Positions 34,217 through 44,749 of a DNA stretch of 64,000 nucleotides are shown piece after piece. The stretch's first letter is position 1; every line of letters begins with the position of its first letter. A program made the translations under genes and the position numbers. Origin of the DNA: Streptomyces justiciae (GTDB lineage Bacteria; Actinomycetota; Actinomycetes; Streptomycetales; Streptomycetaceae); contig NZ_JADDXU010000003.1 in NCBI RefSeq assembly GCF_015163075.1, positions 1 to 64,000 of the forward strand, in the 5' to 3' direction. The notes under the pieces are model-generated. The model searched no databases and was not told the origin of the DNA. It was given only the letters and a program-made list of their open reading frames with translations.

Positions 34217-34783
34217 TTAGACGGTCACGCCCTTGGAGCGCAGGAAGGCGACCGGGTCGACGGCCGAACCGTAGTTGGCGGTCGTACGGATCTCGAAGTG
34301 CAGGTGCGGACCGCTGGAGTTGCCGGTGTTGCCGGACAGGGCGATGCGCTGGCCGGTCTTGACGACCTGGCCGACCTTGACCTCGATGCGCGAGAGATGG
34401 GCGTACTGCGAGTAGAGCCGGTTGCCGTGCTTGATGACGATGGCGTTGCCGTACGCGGAGCCGTCACCGGCACCGTTCCCGCCGGCCTTCACGACGGTGC
34501 CGCCGTGCGCGGCGAAGACCTTGGTGCCGCTGGACACGGCGAAGTCCTGCCCGCTGTGGGTGGACTGCCACATGCTGCCGGCCTGCGCGAAGCTCGCGCT
34601 CAGCGTGTACTTCTTCACCGGGTCGACCCAGGAAACGGTCTTCTTGGCGGCGACGCCGGTCTCGGCGGCCGCCGCGACCCCGGTCCCCAGCACGGCCGAG
34701 GCCCCCAGGCCGACGGCCACCACGGCCGCACGGGTGCGGAGCTTGGACATACGGGAAGAACGGGAAGCGATACGCGGGGACAT
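34217..34783 (-). CDS. Secreted M23 (LytM-type) peptidase
   Basis: 188 residues. A Sec signal (two alternative Met starts, then RTRAAVVAVGLGASAVLGTGVAAAA) precedes one M23 domain with the zinc ligands in STHSGQDF and GPHLHFEI and a further His in YSQYAHLS. These enzymes cut peptide cross-links in peptidoglycan. No SH3 or LysM targeting domain is present. ATG at 34783 is preceded by GAGGTT. The long upstream leader ends in an intrinsic terminator about 25 bases before the start, so the gene appears riboswitch-controlled. The open frame upstream to 35074 is the leader, not protein. Confidence 0.92.
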   Translation of the reverse strand: MSPRIASRSSRMSKLRTRAAVVAVGLGASAVLGTGVAAAAETGVAAKKTVSWVDPVKKYTLSASFAQAGSMWQSTHSGQDFAVSSGTKVFAAHGGTVVKAGGNGAGDGSAYGNAIVIKHGNRLYSQYAHLSRIEVKVGQVVKTGQRIALSGNTGNSSGPHLHFEIRTTANYGSAVDPVAFLRSKGVTV

Positions 34784-34808
34784 CGGAACCTCATGGGGAC
34801 GGGGACAG

Positions 34809-34843
34809 AAAAACCACCCGGCGCACAGGCATCCGCCGGATGG
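34809..34843 (-). terminator. Intrinsic terminator in M23 leader
   Basis: On the minus strand CCATCCGGCG (34843-34834) pairs with CGCCGGGTGG (34823-34814) with one G-T wobble, followed at once by TTTTT (34813-34809). A textbook U-tract terminator is rare in this genome and lies upstream of the gene, in the manner of an attenuator platform. Confidence 0.85.
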
Positions 34844-34879
34844 GGCATCCCTTGGTAACCCCGACTTCCCGAAACGCCC

Positions 34880-35045
34880 AAACCCCCTGTCTACGACGGA
34901 AGCTAGTACTTCATCCGAAAACTTCCGCTTCCTTGACAGAGAGCCCACTCGGGACGAATCCACCCAGGACGGCGAAATTTCCTCAAAGGTTCCGGGACAA
35001 AAGTCCTTTTTGCCCCGATCGGGCTCACTGCTAAGCGCCTTAGTA
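34880..35045 (-). promoter_or_regulatory. Candidate ydaO-type (cyclic di-AMP) riboswitch aptamer
   Basis: On the minus strand, elements resembling the ydaO aptamer occur in order over about 160 bases: GGCGCTTAG near 35040, CGGGGCA near 35017, CTGGGTGGATTCG near 34964, and AGCTTCCGTCGTAGAC near 34902-34887. The terminator at 34809-34843 would be the expression platform. ydaO switches control cell-wall hydrolases in Streptomyces. Matches are partial and judged by eye, so the ligand class is tentative; that some leader switch exists is better supported. Nothing else is seen in 35046-35294 except promoter-like sequence. Confidence 0.55.
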
Positions 35046-35294
35046 ACGGACAAATCGCCTGTGCGGCATGTCACCGGGCACGGAGATCGACGGACCGGGG
35101 AATGTGACGGGGGCTACGCCGCGGGGCCTCCGCGAGGGCGCACGGGGACTCTCCCCACCCGCACACACATCAAGTGACGCAAGCCTCTTCCCACTTACCC
35201 CTCAGTAACCTTACGGTTCCCCTCGCGCCACCCACGCCAACCATCATGCCCCCGTCAACGGCAGCAGCACCGGACGTGAGAGGACCCCCCACCC

Positions 35295-35891
35295 ATGACG
35301 AACCGACGCCCCCTGGTGCGCCGCATGACCGTCACCGCCGTCTCCACGGCGGCCCTCGTCGCACTCGCCGCCCCCGCCGACGCCGCGACCACCGAGGACG
35401 TCGACTACGCCACCTGGCAGCAGGACTGCCAGGCGGTCATGAACCAGGCGCTGCCGTACCTGAAGCAGCGGATCGCCGCCACCAAGCCCGGCGAGAAGCA
35501 GGCGATCGTCTTCGACATAGACAACACCACCCTGGAGACCGACTTCGGCTTCAGTTACCCGCAGCCGGCCAACAAGCCGGTCCTGGACGTCGCCGAGTAC
35601 GCCCAGGAACACGGCGTCTCCCTGTTCTTCGTGACGGCCCGCCCCGGCATCATCTACTCGGTCACGGACTACAACCTCGACCACGTCGGCTACGACGTCT
35701 CCGGCCTCTACGTCCGCAGCTTCATCGACCTGTTCAAGGACGTCGCCGCCTACAAGACCGCCCAGCGCGTCGACATCGAGAACAAGGGCTACACGATCAT
35801 CGCGAACATCGGCAACAGCGCCACCGACCTCTCGGGCGGCCACGCCGAGAAGACGTACAAGCTCCCGGACTACGACGGTCAGCTCTCCTGA
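35295..35891 (+). CDS. Secreted HAD-type acid phosphatase
   Basis: 198 residues with a Sec signal (RRMTVTAVSTAALVALAAPADA). HAD motif I is FDIDNTTLE (nucleophile and acid Asp), motif II FVTARPG and the last acidic motif NIGNSATDL. It belongs to the class B / HAD-IIIB acid phosphatase group acting outside the cell on phosphomonoesters. GAGAGGAC precedes the ATG. The NACHT gene starts 60 bases after its stop but has its own promoter-like box, so an operon is not assumed. Confidence 0.9.
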   Translation: MTNRRPLVRRMTVTAVSTAALVALAAPADAATTEDVDYATWQQDCQAVMNQALPYLKQRIAATKPGEKQAIVFDIDNTTLETDFGFSYPQPANKPVLDVAEYAQEHGVSLFFVTARPGIIYSVTDYNLDHVGYDVSGLYVRSFIDLFKDVAAYKTAQRVDIENKGYTIIANIGNSATDLSGGHAEKTYKLPDYDGQLS

Positions 35892-35911
35892 CCGACCTGG
35901 TCAACTGCCGA

Positions 35912-35917
35912 TATCCT
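35912..35917 (+). promoter_or_regulatory. -10 box of NACHT gene
   Basis: TATCCT, with CTGACC 18 bases upstream (35888-35893) as a possible -35. It would give a leader of about 28 bases before the ATG at 35952. Confidence 0.4.
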
Positions 35918-35951
35918 CACCCCCGTTGACGTGATCACGGGGGTGAGGCGG

Positions 35952-38900
35952 ATGGACCCGGCGGTCCTCGGCAGCAAGTTGGCGTCGAGCCTGATGGCGT
36001 CCCTGGTACGGAAACTCTTCGCGCCGGACGCCCCGGGGGCGGGCCTGACCGACAAGCCCGTACGCCTGTCCTCCCTGGTCTCCTTCCGCGGCGAGAAGCG
36101 CACCCTCGGCGAGAAGGAGGTCCGCGCCCTGGCCCGCCGCATGGTCAACGCGGCCACCGAATCCCCCGGCGAGCCCCCTTTCCCCGCCGACGATGAACCG
36201 GCCGTCATCGACGCCCTGACCGCCCGCCTGCTGGCCCTCGGCGACCTGGACATGGACGACGTACAGGCGGTGGACCTCGGCCACTGGGAACTCGCGCGGA
36301 CCCTCGCCCGTACGGCACCTTCCCCCACCGGCCTGTCCACCGACGCCGGCTACTTCCTCGACTCCGCGACGGAATGGGCCTGCCTCCAGATCCTGGAGTT
36401 CTTCACACGCAGGTCCACCTTCGTGGCGCGCACCCTGGTCGAGCAGACCCGCAGACAGGCCGTCCTGATCGCGAAGACCGACGAACTGCTGTCCCGCACC
36501 CCCCGCCCAGGCGCCGCGGACCGCGCCTTCGAACGCCGCTACCTGCGCCACATGGCCGAGCGCCACAACCACATCACCATCTACGGCATCGACCTCCGCG
36601 ACTCCCCGGACCGCTGGCCGCTGGAGGTGGCGTACCTGAGCCTGGAGGCGACGGCGGTCGAGGAACGCACCCTCCCGGAGGAGCGCCCCGCCGGCCCCCT
36701 GACCGTCCAACTCCCCGCCGAGGACGCCCTCCTGACCCACGACCGCGTCCTCCTGCGCGGCGACGCGGGCTCCGGCAAGACGACCCTGGTGCAGTGGCTG
36801 GCGGTGACGGCGGCGGGCGAGCTCTCGGACATTCCGTTCGTCCTCCCCCTCCGCACGTTGATCCGCGCGGGCGCCCTGCCCGCACCGGCGGAATTCCTGA
36901 AGGCCGTGAGCTGCCCCCTGACTCCGCCAGAGGGATGGGCCGAACGAGTCCTGGCGGCCGGCCAGGGCCTGATCCTGATCGACGGCCTGGACGAGATCCC
37001 GGCCCCCGACCGCACCCGCACCCGCGACTGGCTCCTCGCCCTCATTCACGCCTTCCCCGGCAACCGCTGGCTCCTGACCTCCCGCCCCACCGCCGTACGC
37101 CCCGACTGGCTGACGGCCGAAGGCTTCCACGAACTGCTCCTGGCCCCGATGCGCCGCCCGGAGGTCGCCACCTTCGTCCACCGCTGGCACACGGCGGCGG
37201 GGGCCCCGGAGTACGAGGGCCCGCTGCTGGACTCCCTGCGCACCAAACGCGACCTCGCCCGCCTCGCCACCAACCCCCTGATGTGCGGCCTGATCTGCGC
37301 CCTGCACCGCGACCGGCGCGGCTATCTCCCCAGGGGGCGCGAGGAGTTGTACGAGGCAGCCCTGACGATGCTGCTCACCCGCCGGGACCGGGAGCGCGGC
37401 CTGGGTGAGGAGGAGCTGGGCGAGAACGCGCAGCTGGAAGTCCTCCAACGCCTCGCCTACGCCCTGGTGTTGAGCGCCCGCACGGAGATGGACGTCGAGA
37501 CGGCCGAGGGCATCGTGGAGCGCTGCCTGCCGTCGATCTCGGCGCGCGGTGACGCGGCTTCCGTGCTCCGCGCCCTGCTGCTGCGCAGCGGCCTGCTCCG
37601 CCAACCGGCCCTGGGAGTCGTGGACTTCGTCCACCGCACGTTCCAGGACTACCTGGGGGCGCGGTACGCGGTCGAGGAGGGCCACCTCGACGTCCTGCTC
37701 AGCCACGCGGACGACAGCCAGTGGGAGGACGTGATCCGCCTGGCGGTGACCCACGCCAGGCCGCGTGAACGGGCGTCGCTGCTACGGCAGTTGCTGGCCC
37801 GCGAGACTCCCCGGCTGACGCTGCTGGCCCTGTCCGCCCTGGAACACGACGCGGTCGTGGACGCGGCGGTCAAAACGGCCGTCGAGTCACAGGCGGCTGC
37901 CCTGATCCCGCCCCGCACCACCGCGGAGGCGAAGACCCTGGCGGAGGCGGGTCCCCTGGTGCTGGAACTGCTGCCGGGCCCGGACGGACTGACCGACGAC
38001 GAAGCCCTCGCCGTCACCGTCACCGCCTCGATCCTCGGCGGGGAGGAGCCCGACGGGGCGTTGGCGGTGCTGCGACGGTTCCGTGAGCATCCGGATCTCG
38101 ATGTCCGGCGTCAGCTCGTGGGGACGTGGGACCGGTTCGACACCGAGGAGTATGCGGTGGAGGTCCTGGACCATCTGGACCGTACGGATCTCTACATCAC
38201 CTGTGCGTCGGCCGAGCAGCGAGCGGCGCTTGCACGGATGGCCTCCTGGCCCTCTCTGAGTTTCAAAGGCCCGCACTCCGTCGAGGACATCCTGGGCTCC
38301 CTGCCCGCGCCCGAAGCGGTGAGCGAGCTGGACCTGATGGAGAACCCGCTTCTCACCGATCTGAGAGCCCTGCTACCGCTCACCTCACTTAACAGATTGG
38401 CTCTGACCAGCTGCCCGTCCTTGGAAGGCCTGGACCGACTCACTGCACTGACCAGTCTCGGTTTCTCCGATATCGGCGACATTTCCCGGCTGCGTTCTCT
38501 GCGCGGGATCCTCAATATCTCCGTCGTGCAGGAACTGCCGGGTACCGCTCTCCCCCACGTCCTACCTGTCGACTCACCGCTGGAGCTTCTCTTCCTTGGC
38601 AAGGGCAGCACCAATGACACCGGCCTGCGCGGATTGCGGCACTGGGCCACCCTACGAGTGCTCAGCCTCGGCCCGCTGACCACCGAACTGACCCTCGCTG
38701 ACTGGCAGGAGGTCACGGAGCTGCCGGAGCTGACCAGGCTCTTCCTGAACGCGAGGATCATCCGCGACTTCCCGCACTCCGTAGAGGCCATGCCCGAACT
38801 CCCCGGCATCGAAGTGCTACGAGTCGCGAACATGCACGGCGCCGAAGACCTTTCGCCCCTCGTCCCCCGCCTACCGGGCCTCCGCTCCGTAACCCTCCAG

Positions 38901-38981
38901 AGCAACCCCGGCGAACCCATATCCGCCGCCCCCTACGAAGGCCTTTTCCCGGACATCGAGATCAACCTGGACCTGCGCTAG
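35952..38981 (+). CDS. NACHT-domain STAND NTPase with C-terminal leucine-rich repeats
   Basis: 1009 residues. An all-helical N-terminal domain of about 260 residues of unknown type is followed by a NACHT NTPase: Walker A GDAGSGKTT near residue 270, Walker B LILIDGLDEIP near 340, a sensor-1-like LTSRPTAVRP and a winged-helix region with FVHRTFQDYLGARY. Helical repeats lead to short leucine-rich repeats from about 790 to the end. Bacterial NACHT proteins include antiphage sensors of the bNACHT type. There is no nuclease or other effector motif that I can see. The 3' quarter has clearly lower third-position GC. ATG 35952 follows TGAGGCGG; GTG at 35931 is an alternative. Confidence 0.88.
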   Translation: MDPAVLGSKLASSLMASLVRKLFAPDAPGAGLTDKPVRLSSLVSFRGEKRTLGEKEVRALARRMVNAATESPGEPPFPADDEPAVIDALTARLLALGDLDMDDVQAVDLGHWELARTLARTAPSPTGLSTDAGYFLDSATEWACLQILEFFTRRSTFVARTLVEQTRRQAVLIAKTDELLSRTPRPGAADRAFERRYLRHMAERHNHITIYGIDLRDSPDRWPLEVAYLSLEATAVEERTLPEERPAGPLTVQLPAEDALLTHDRVLLRGDAGSGKTTLVQWLAVTAAGELSDIPFVLPLRTLIRAGALPAPAEFLKAVSCPLTPPEGWAERVLAAGQGLILIDGLDEIPAPDRTRTRDWLLALIHAFPGNRWLLTSRPTAVRPDWLTAEGFHELLLAPMRRPEVATFVHRWHTAAGAPEYEGPLLDSLRTKRDLARLATNPLMCGLICALHRDRRGYLPRGREELYEAALTMLLTRRDRERGLGEEELGENAQLEVLQRLAYALVLSARTEMDVETAEGIVERCLPSISARGDAASVLRALLLRSGLLRQPALGVVDFVHRTFQDYLGARYAVEEGHLDVLLSHADDSQWEDVIRLAVTHARPRERASLLRQLLARETPRLTLLALSALEHDAVVDAAVKTAVESQAAALIPPRTTAEAKTLAEAGPLVLELLPGPDGLTDDEALAVTVTASILGGEEPDGALAVLRRFREHPDLDVRRQLVGTWDRFDTEEYAVEVLDHLDRTDLYITCASAEQRAALARMASWPSLSFKGPHSVEDILGSLPAPEAVSELDLMENPLLTDLRALLPLTSLNRLALTSCPSLEGLDRLTALTSLGFSDIGDISRLRSLRGILNISVVQELPGTALPHVLPVDSPLELLFLGKGSTNDTGLRGLRHWATLRVLSLGPLTTELTLADWQEVTELPELTRLFLNARIIRDFPHSVEAMPELPGIEVLRVANMHGAEDLSPLVPRLPGLRSVTLQSNPGEPISAAPYEGLFPDIEINLDLR

Positions 38982-39004
38982 GCAAACCCGCGCCAGGCAC
39001 AGCA

Positions 39005-39036
39005 AAGGGGCCGGCACCCAAAGGCACCGGCCCCTT
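39005..39036. terminator. Bidirectional terminator NACHT/clpC
   Basis: AAGGGGCCGG (39005-39014) pairs with CCGGCCCCTT (39027-39036) between the two convergent stop codons; the A and T ends give a short U-tract in both directions. Confidence 0.85.
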
Positions 39037-39056
39037 CCCGCGCAATCCCCGAAGGG

Positions 39057-41582
<2,526 letters not shown>

Positions 41583-41782
41583 CGTTAATCGCTCCTCAGA
41601 GCGGTCAGGCAGTGGGGGGAACTTCCCCTCCCTGTCCTTCCGCAGCTTAGTCCCGCAAGCGGGGACCGCTCATTCCAACTGCCGACACCGTCGATGGCCT
41701 CCTGACCCCGAACGCCGACATCTGCTCCAACCTGATGGTGCGAGACGATGTTCCCGCAGGCCAGGCAGTTACCCCTACTGTC

Positions 41783-41800
41783 AGTACGCCGATGGCGAAC
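41783..41800. promoter_or_regulatory. ClgR-type operator upstream of clpC
   Basis: AGTACGCCGATGGCGAAC fits WNNWCGCYNANRGCGWWS, the consensus I recall for ClgR in Corynebacterium. ClgR activates clp genes, including clpC in Streptomyces. On the minus strand TAGGGGT follows shortly, near a possible -10. The rest of 41583-42012 has no convincing gene. Confidence 0.6.
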
Positions 41801-42012
41801 GTGAGACGGCCTGTCCTGCGTGTCGCCCCCTCCCACTAGGGATGTCTTACCCGCTGGGACTGACACTCCATGCCGAGCGCCCCGGTTCCCTCCGCTATGG
41901 GCGAACAACCCTGCGTCTCGCCGCACCCCCGGACGCCCCCTCTTTCGCCACGCTGTGCATTCGCCGGAACACCCAGCGTAACTCGCACGCTCCTCGGACG
42001 GTTGCACTTGGC

Positions 42013-42717
42013 ATGGTTGGCACCCTCCCCCCGGCCGCCTCTCCGGTCACGGCCGTCTCTCCGGTCACGGCGGCCCCCACGGTCCCGCCCCCCCGCCGGC
42101 CGCCCGACGCGAGCGATCAGGTCCGCCGGTGGTACGAGAACGATCTGGGGTGGCCGACGGTGCCCGACGGCCCGGGAACTCCGGTACGACTTTTCGTGGG
42201 CCCGCGCTTCGACGTCCTGGACGTGCCGGCCGAGGCGGGCCGGGCCGCGCTGCGCCATCTGGCGCCGGGCTCTCCGGTGGCCGTACAGGACGGACGGATG
42301 CGGCTGCTGCTGGCCGCGGGCAGCGCGGAGGAGGTGCCCGGGGTCCTGGACTGGCTGGAGTGGGGCTCCCTGCGGCTCGACCTGAGGACGCTGGGAGAGG
42401 GCGACACGATGACCGCGCCGCTGCCCGTCGACGGCGGCGTGACGCCGCCCTGCGGTGTCGGCCTGCGCCCGCTGGAGCCGGACTCCACCGACCCTGGGCC
42501 GTTGCTCACCCGGAACGCGTCCGGCGCCCTGCAGGGGGCCGCCGTGTGGCTGCGGCCCCCCGAGGCGGGGTGCGAGGTCGAGGCCTCGCTGCCGACGCTG
42601 TCGGCACTGGGGGGCGGTGGGGGCGCCCCCGATCTCGTACGAGTGGTGGACACGGTGGCCACGCAGTGCCACCGTCTGCGGCTGCGCGCGTGCGCTCAGC
42701 CACCCGCCTTTTCATAG
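42013..42717 (+). CDS. SCO3374-family hypothetical protein
   Basis: 234 residues, conserved at this place beside clpC and lsr2 in Streptomyces. It opens with a Pro/Val/Thr stretch containing a duplicated SPVTA unit, then a domain with WYENDLGWPTVPDGP, also seen at the N-terminus of some primase/polymerase-like proteins, VGPRFDVLDVPAEAG and DWLEWGSLRLDLRTLG. No catalytic motif is evident and the function is unknown. The start ATG at 42013 is a best guess; the frame is open to 41566 through promoter sequence. Confidence 0.8.
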   Translation: MVGTLPPAASPVTAVSPVTAAPTVPPPRRPPDASDQVRRWYENDLGWPTVPDGPGTPVRLFVGPRFDVLDVPAEAGRAALRHLAPGSPVAVQDGRMRLLLAAGSAEEVPGVLDWLEWGSLRLDLRTLGEGDTMTAPLPVDGGVTPPCGVGLRPLEPDSTDPGPLLTRNASGALQGAAVWLRPPEAGCEVEASLPTLSALGGGGGAPDLVRVVDTVATQCHRLRLRACAQPPAFS

Positions 42718-42726
42718 GCGTCGCGC

Positions 42727-43065
42727 TCAGGCGTTGGCCTTCTCGTAGGCCTCACGAATGGCCGCGGGAACACGACCGCGGTCGTTGACGTCGTGGCCGT
42801 TCTCCTTCGCCCAGGCACGGATCAGCGCGGTGTCCTGGCTGCCGCCGCCGGAAGCGGCGCGCGCCTTTCCGCGACCGCCCGCGGCACGGCCTCCGGTACG
42901 ACGACCGCCCTTCACGTAAGGCTCGAGAAGGCCACGGAGCTTGTCCGCATTGGCAGTCGTGAGATCGATCTCGTACGTCTTGCCGTCCAGCGCGAACGTC
43001 ACGGTCTCGTCCGCCTCGCCGCCGTCGAGGTCGTCGACAAGAAGGACCTGAACCTTCTGTGCCAC
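42727..43065 (-). CDS. lsr2: Nucleoid-associated protein Lsr2
   Basis: 112-residue xenogeneic silencer binding AT-rich DNA. The N-terminal dimerisation part is MAQKVQVLLVDDLDGGEADETVTF and the C-terminal domain carries the AT-hook-like RGR in NDRGRVPA. GTG at 43065 has AAAGGAAAT upstream and gives the family N-terminus; ATG at 43080 would add five residues. Streptomyces Lsr2 represses specialised-metabolite clusters and foreign DNA. The AT-rich 43080-43200 region upstream may allow autoregulation. Confidence 0.96.
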   Translation of the reverse strand: MAQKVQVLLVDDLDGGEADETVTFALDGKTYEIDLTTANADKLRGLLEPYVKGGRRTGGRAAGGRGKARAASGGGSQDTALIRAWAKENGHDVNDRGRVPAAIREAYEKANA

Positions 43066-43285
43066 CGGATTTCCTTTCATCGATAACTTCAGGACCGGGG
43101 TCTGCGGCGTCCGCCGTTTCGCCACCCCTGTTATATGCAGTACTGCAGTACGTCGGAAAGCAAACCGCTTTTGCTGGAAAAACACAAACCCCTGGGAGAG
43201 ACAGACCGGCCGACCTCGGTCCGGAAACATGCGCGTTTCGGACATAGGGAACCTGGGCATCGTGCCCCGGCCGAATACGCCTTGA

Positions 43286-43834
43286 TCACAGATGCAGAAG
43301 CATCCGGCTGTTGCCCAAGGTGTTCGGTTTCACTCGTTCGAGCCCCAGGAACTCCGCGACACCCTCGTCATAGGAACGCAAGAGCTCCGCGTAGACATCG
43401 GTGTCAACGGGCGTCTCACCGATCTCGACGAAGCCGTGCTTGCCGAAGAAGTCCACTTCGAAGGTCAGACAGAAAACACGGCGAACACCGAGCCAGCGCG
43501 CGGTGTGCAGCAACTTCTCCAGCAACTGGTGTCCGACACCGGCGCCCTTCAGGCCGCGCTTCACCGCGAGAGTACGAACTTCGGCAAGGTCTTCCCACAT
43601 CACGTGCAGTGCGCCGCAGCCGACGACCTCGCCGTTGTCGTCCCGTTCGGCGACCCAGAACTCCTGGATGTCCTCGTAAAGCGTCACCGTCGCTTTGTCG
43701 AGCAGGATGCGTCGCTGGACGTACTCGTCGAGGAGACTGCGCACCGCCGGCACATCGCTGGTGCGGGCCCGCCGGACGGTGATGGCTTTTGCGGTGACTT
43801 CGGGGCTCTGAGGAGACGAGCTCTCTGCTGACAT
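43286..43834 (-). CDS. Amino-acid N-acetyltransferase (GNAT)
   Basis: 182 residues; GNAT fold with the acetyl-CoA loop in KRGLKGAGVGHQLLEKLL. It matches the short single-domain N-acetylglutamate synthases of actinobacteria (Rv2747-like), which make N-acetyl-L-glutamate for arginine synthesis; the CALHVMWEDLAEVRTLAV strand is typical. TAGCGT lies six bases before the ATG with no Shine-Dalgarno, so it is likely leaderless. The pathway assignment rests on family resemblance. Confidence 0.85.
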   Translation of the reverse strand: MSAESSSPQSPEVTAKAITVRRARTSDVPAVRSLLDEYVQRRILLDKATVTLYEDIQEFWVAERDDNGEVVGCGALHVMWEDLAEVRTLAVKRGLKGAGVGHQLLEKLLHTARWLGVRRVFCLTFEVDFFGKHGFVEIGETPVDTDVYAELLRSYDEGVAEFLGLERVKPNTLGNSRMLLHL

Positions 43835-43843
43835 GTGCGGACG

Positions 43844-44290
43844 CTATCGCCCGTCGCCGCCCGGTGCCGAGGCGGGGTTCTCGCGGCTGGTTTCGGCAAC
43901 GGTATCCGTCGCGGGCGCTTCCGGGGTTTCCGGTCCTTGGACGATGCGTACGGCGTCCCGCAGTGCCTGTCGCTGTTCGTCGCTCATCATGCCGAAGAAG
44001 GCGACGAGAGCGGCGGCGGGGTTGTCGCTCTGCGACCAGGCGTCGTTCATCAGGGCGGCGGCGTAGGCGGCACGAGTGGAGACGGCCTCATATCGATAGG
44101 CCCGTCCTTCGGCCTCCCGTCGCACCCAGCCCTTCTGATGGAGATTGTCCAAAACGGTCATCACCGTGGTGTAGGCGATGGACCGTTCCTGCTGCAGATC
44201 TTCCAGGACTTCCCGAACGGTCACCGGGCGGTTCCACTTCCACACCCGCGTCATGACCGCGTCTTCGAGTTCTCCCAATGGGCGAGGCAC
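43844..44290 (-). CDS. BlaI/MecI-type transcriptional repressor
   Basis: 148 residues. A winged helix (LEDAVMTRVWKWNRPVTVREVLEDLQQERSIAYTTVMTVLDNLHQKGWV) and a helical dimerisation part are typical of BlaI/CopY repressors, which usually control beta-lactam or copper genes with a BlaR-like membrane peptidase. No such partner is adjacent. GTG at 44290 has TATTGT eight bases upstream (leaderless). CAATA (44300-44304) and TATTG (44319-44323) flank a GAGATCTC palindrome in the promoter, a possible autoregulatory site. Confidence 0.9.
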   Translation of the reverse strand: MPRPLGELEDAVMTRVWKWNRPVTVREVLEDLQQERSIAYTTVMTVLDNLHQKGWVRREAEGRAYRYEAVSTRAAYAAALMNDAWSQSDNPAAALVAFFGMMSDEQRQALRDAVRIVQGPETPEAPATDTVAETSRENPASAPGGDGR

Positions 44291-44425
44291 AGCTCAGCAC
44301 AATAGTGGGAGATCTCGGTATTGGCGTGCCGGACGTGCACTTTCACCGGCAAACGAGAACAAAAAGGGCGTACGACTCGGAAAGTGAGGGAGTCGTACGC
44401 CGGTGAGGGCTGGCTCGGACGCGGG

Positions 44426-44605
44426 TCAGACGTCCGTCTTCGCGGAGGCCTGCCGGGCACCCTCCGCGCGCGCGAGGGCGGCGTCGACGACGGCGTCCTC
44501 CTTGGCCTTGTTGGCGCCGCCCTGGGTCTTCACGATCACCCTGATCACACCGATGAAGAACACCGCCATGACGACGGGGGGCACGAGCGCGGAGACATAG
44601 TCCAT
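44426..44605 (-). CDS. Small single-helix membrane protein
   Basis: 59 residues: MDYVSALVPPVVMAVFFIGVIRVIV forms one membrane helix, followed by a charged, Ala-rich tail. Conserved in Streptomyces from memory; function unknown. The ATG at 44605 is preceded by TACCCT-GGACGC, the same 12 bases as in front of the gene at 15583, so a leaderless transcript is likely. Confidence 0.78.
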   Translation of the reverse strand: MDYVSALVPPVVMAVFFIGVIRVIVKTQGGANKAKEDAVVDAALARAEGARQASAKTDV

Positions 44606-44673
44606 GCGTCCAGGGTAGCCAGGGGGCCCACACGCGCGGGTCCGGGGTGCGCGTACCGGCATTTCCCGACACA

Positions 44674-44713
44674 GAGGTCGGCCCGCGGCGAGCTGCTGCC
44701 GCGGGCCGACCTC
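44674..44713. terminator. Long perfect hairpin
   Basis: Sixteen bases (44674-44689) pair perfectly with 44698-44713 around an eight-base loop. It lies 37 bases past the stop of the minus-strand gene at 44750 and most likely ends it. Confidence 0.8.
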
Positions 44714-44749
44714 CGTAGAGGGCCGTGTCGTGACGGGCGCCGGGTCGAA

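Noticed and set aside
34784..35074. N-terminal extension of the M23 peptidase by 97 residues
   Set aside because: The extension would precede the signal peptide and includes the terminator hairpin and putative aptamer; ATG 34783 has a ribosome site and a proper signal sequence.
43080..43260. Longer Lsr2 with about 60 extra N-terminal residues
   Set aside because: The family begins at MAQKVQV and a ribosome site precedes GTG 43065; the upstream frame is in AT-richer promoter DNA.
44281..44330. Classic BlaI operator in front of the BlaI-type gene
   Set aside because: Only CAATA-N14-TATTG and a GAGATCTC core are seen; the usual TACA-N-TGTA type half-sites are absent, so it is mentioned in the gene entry but not called as a site.
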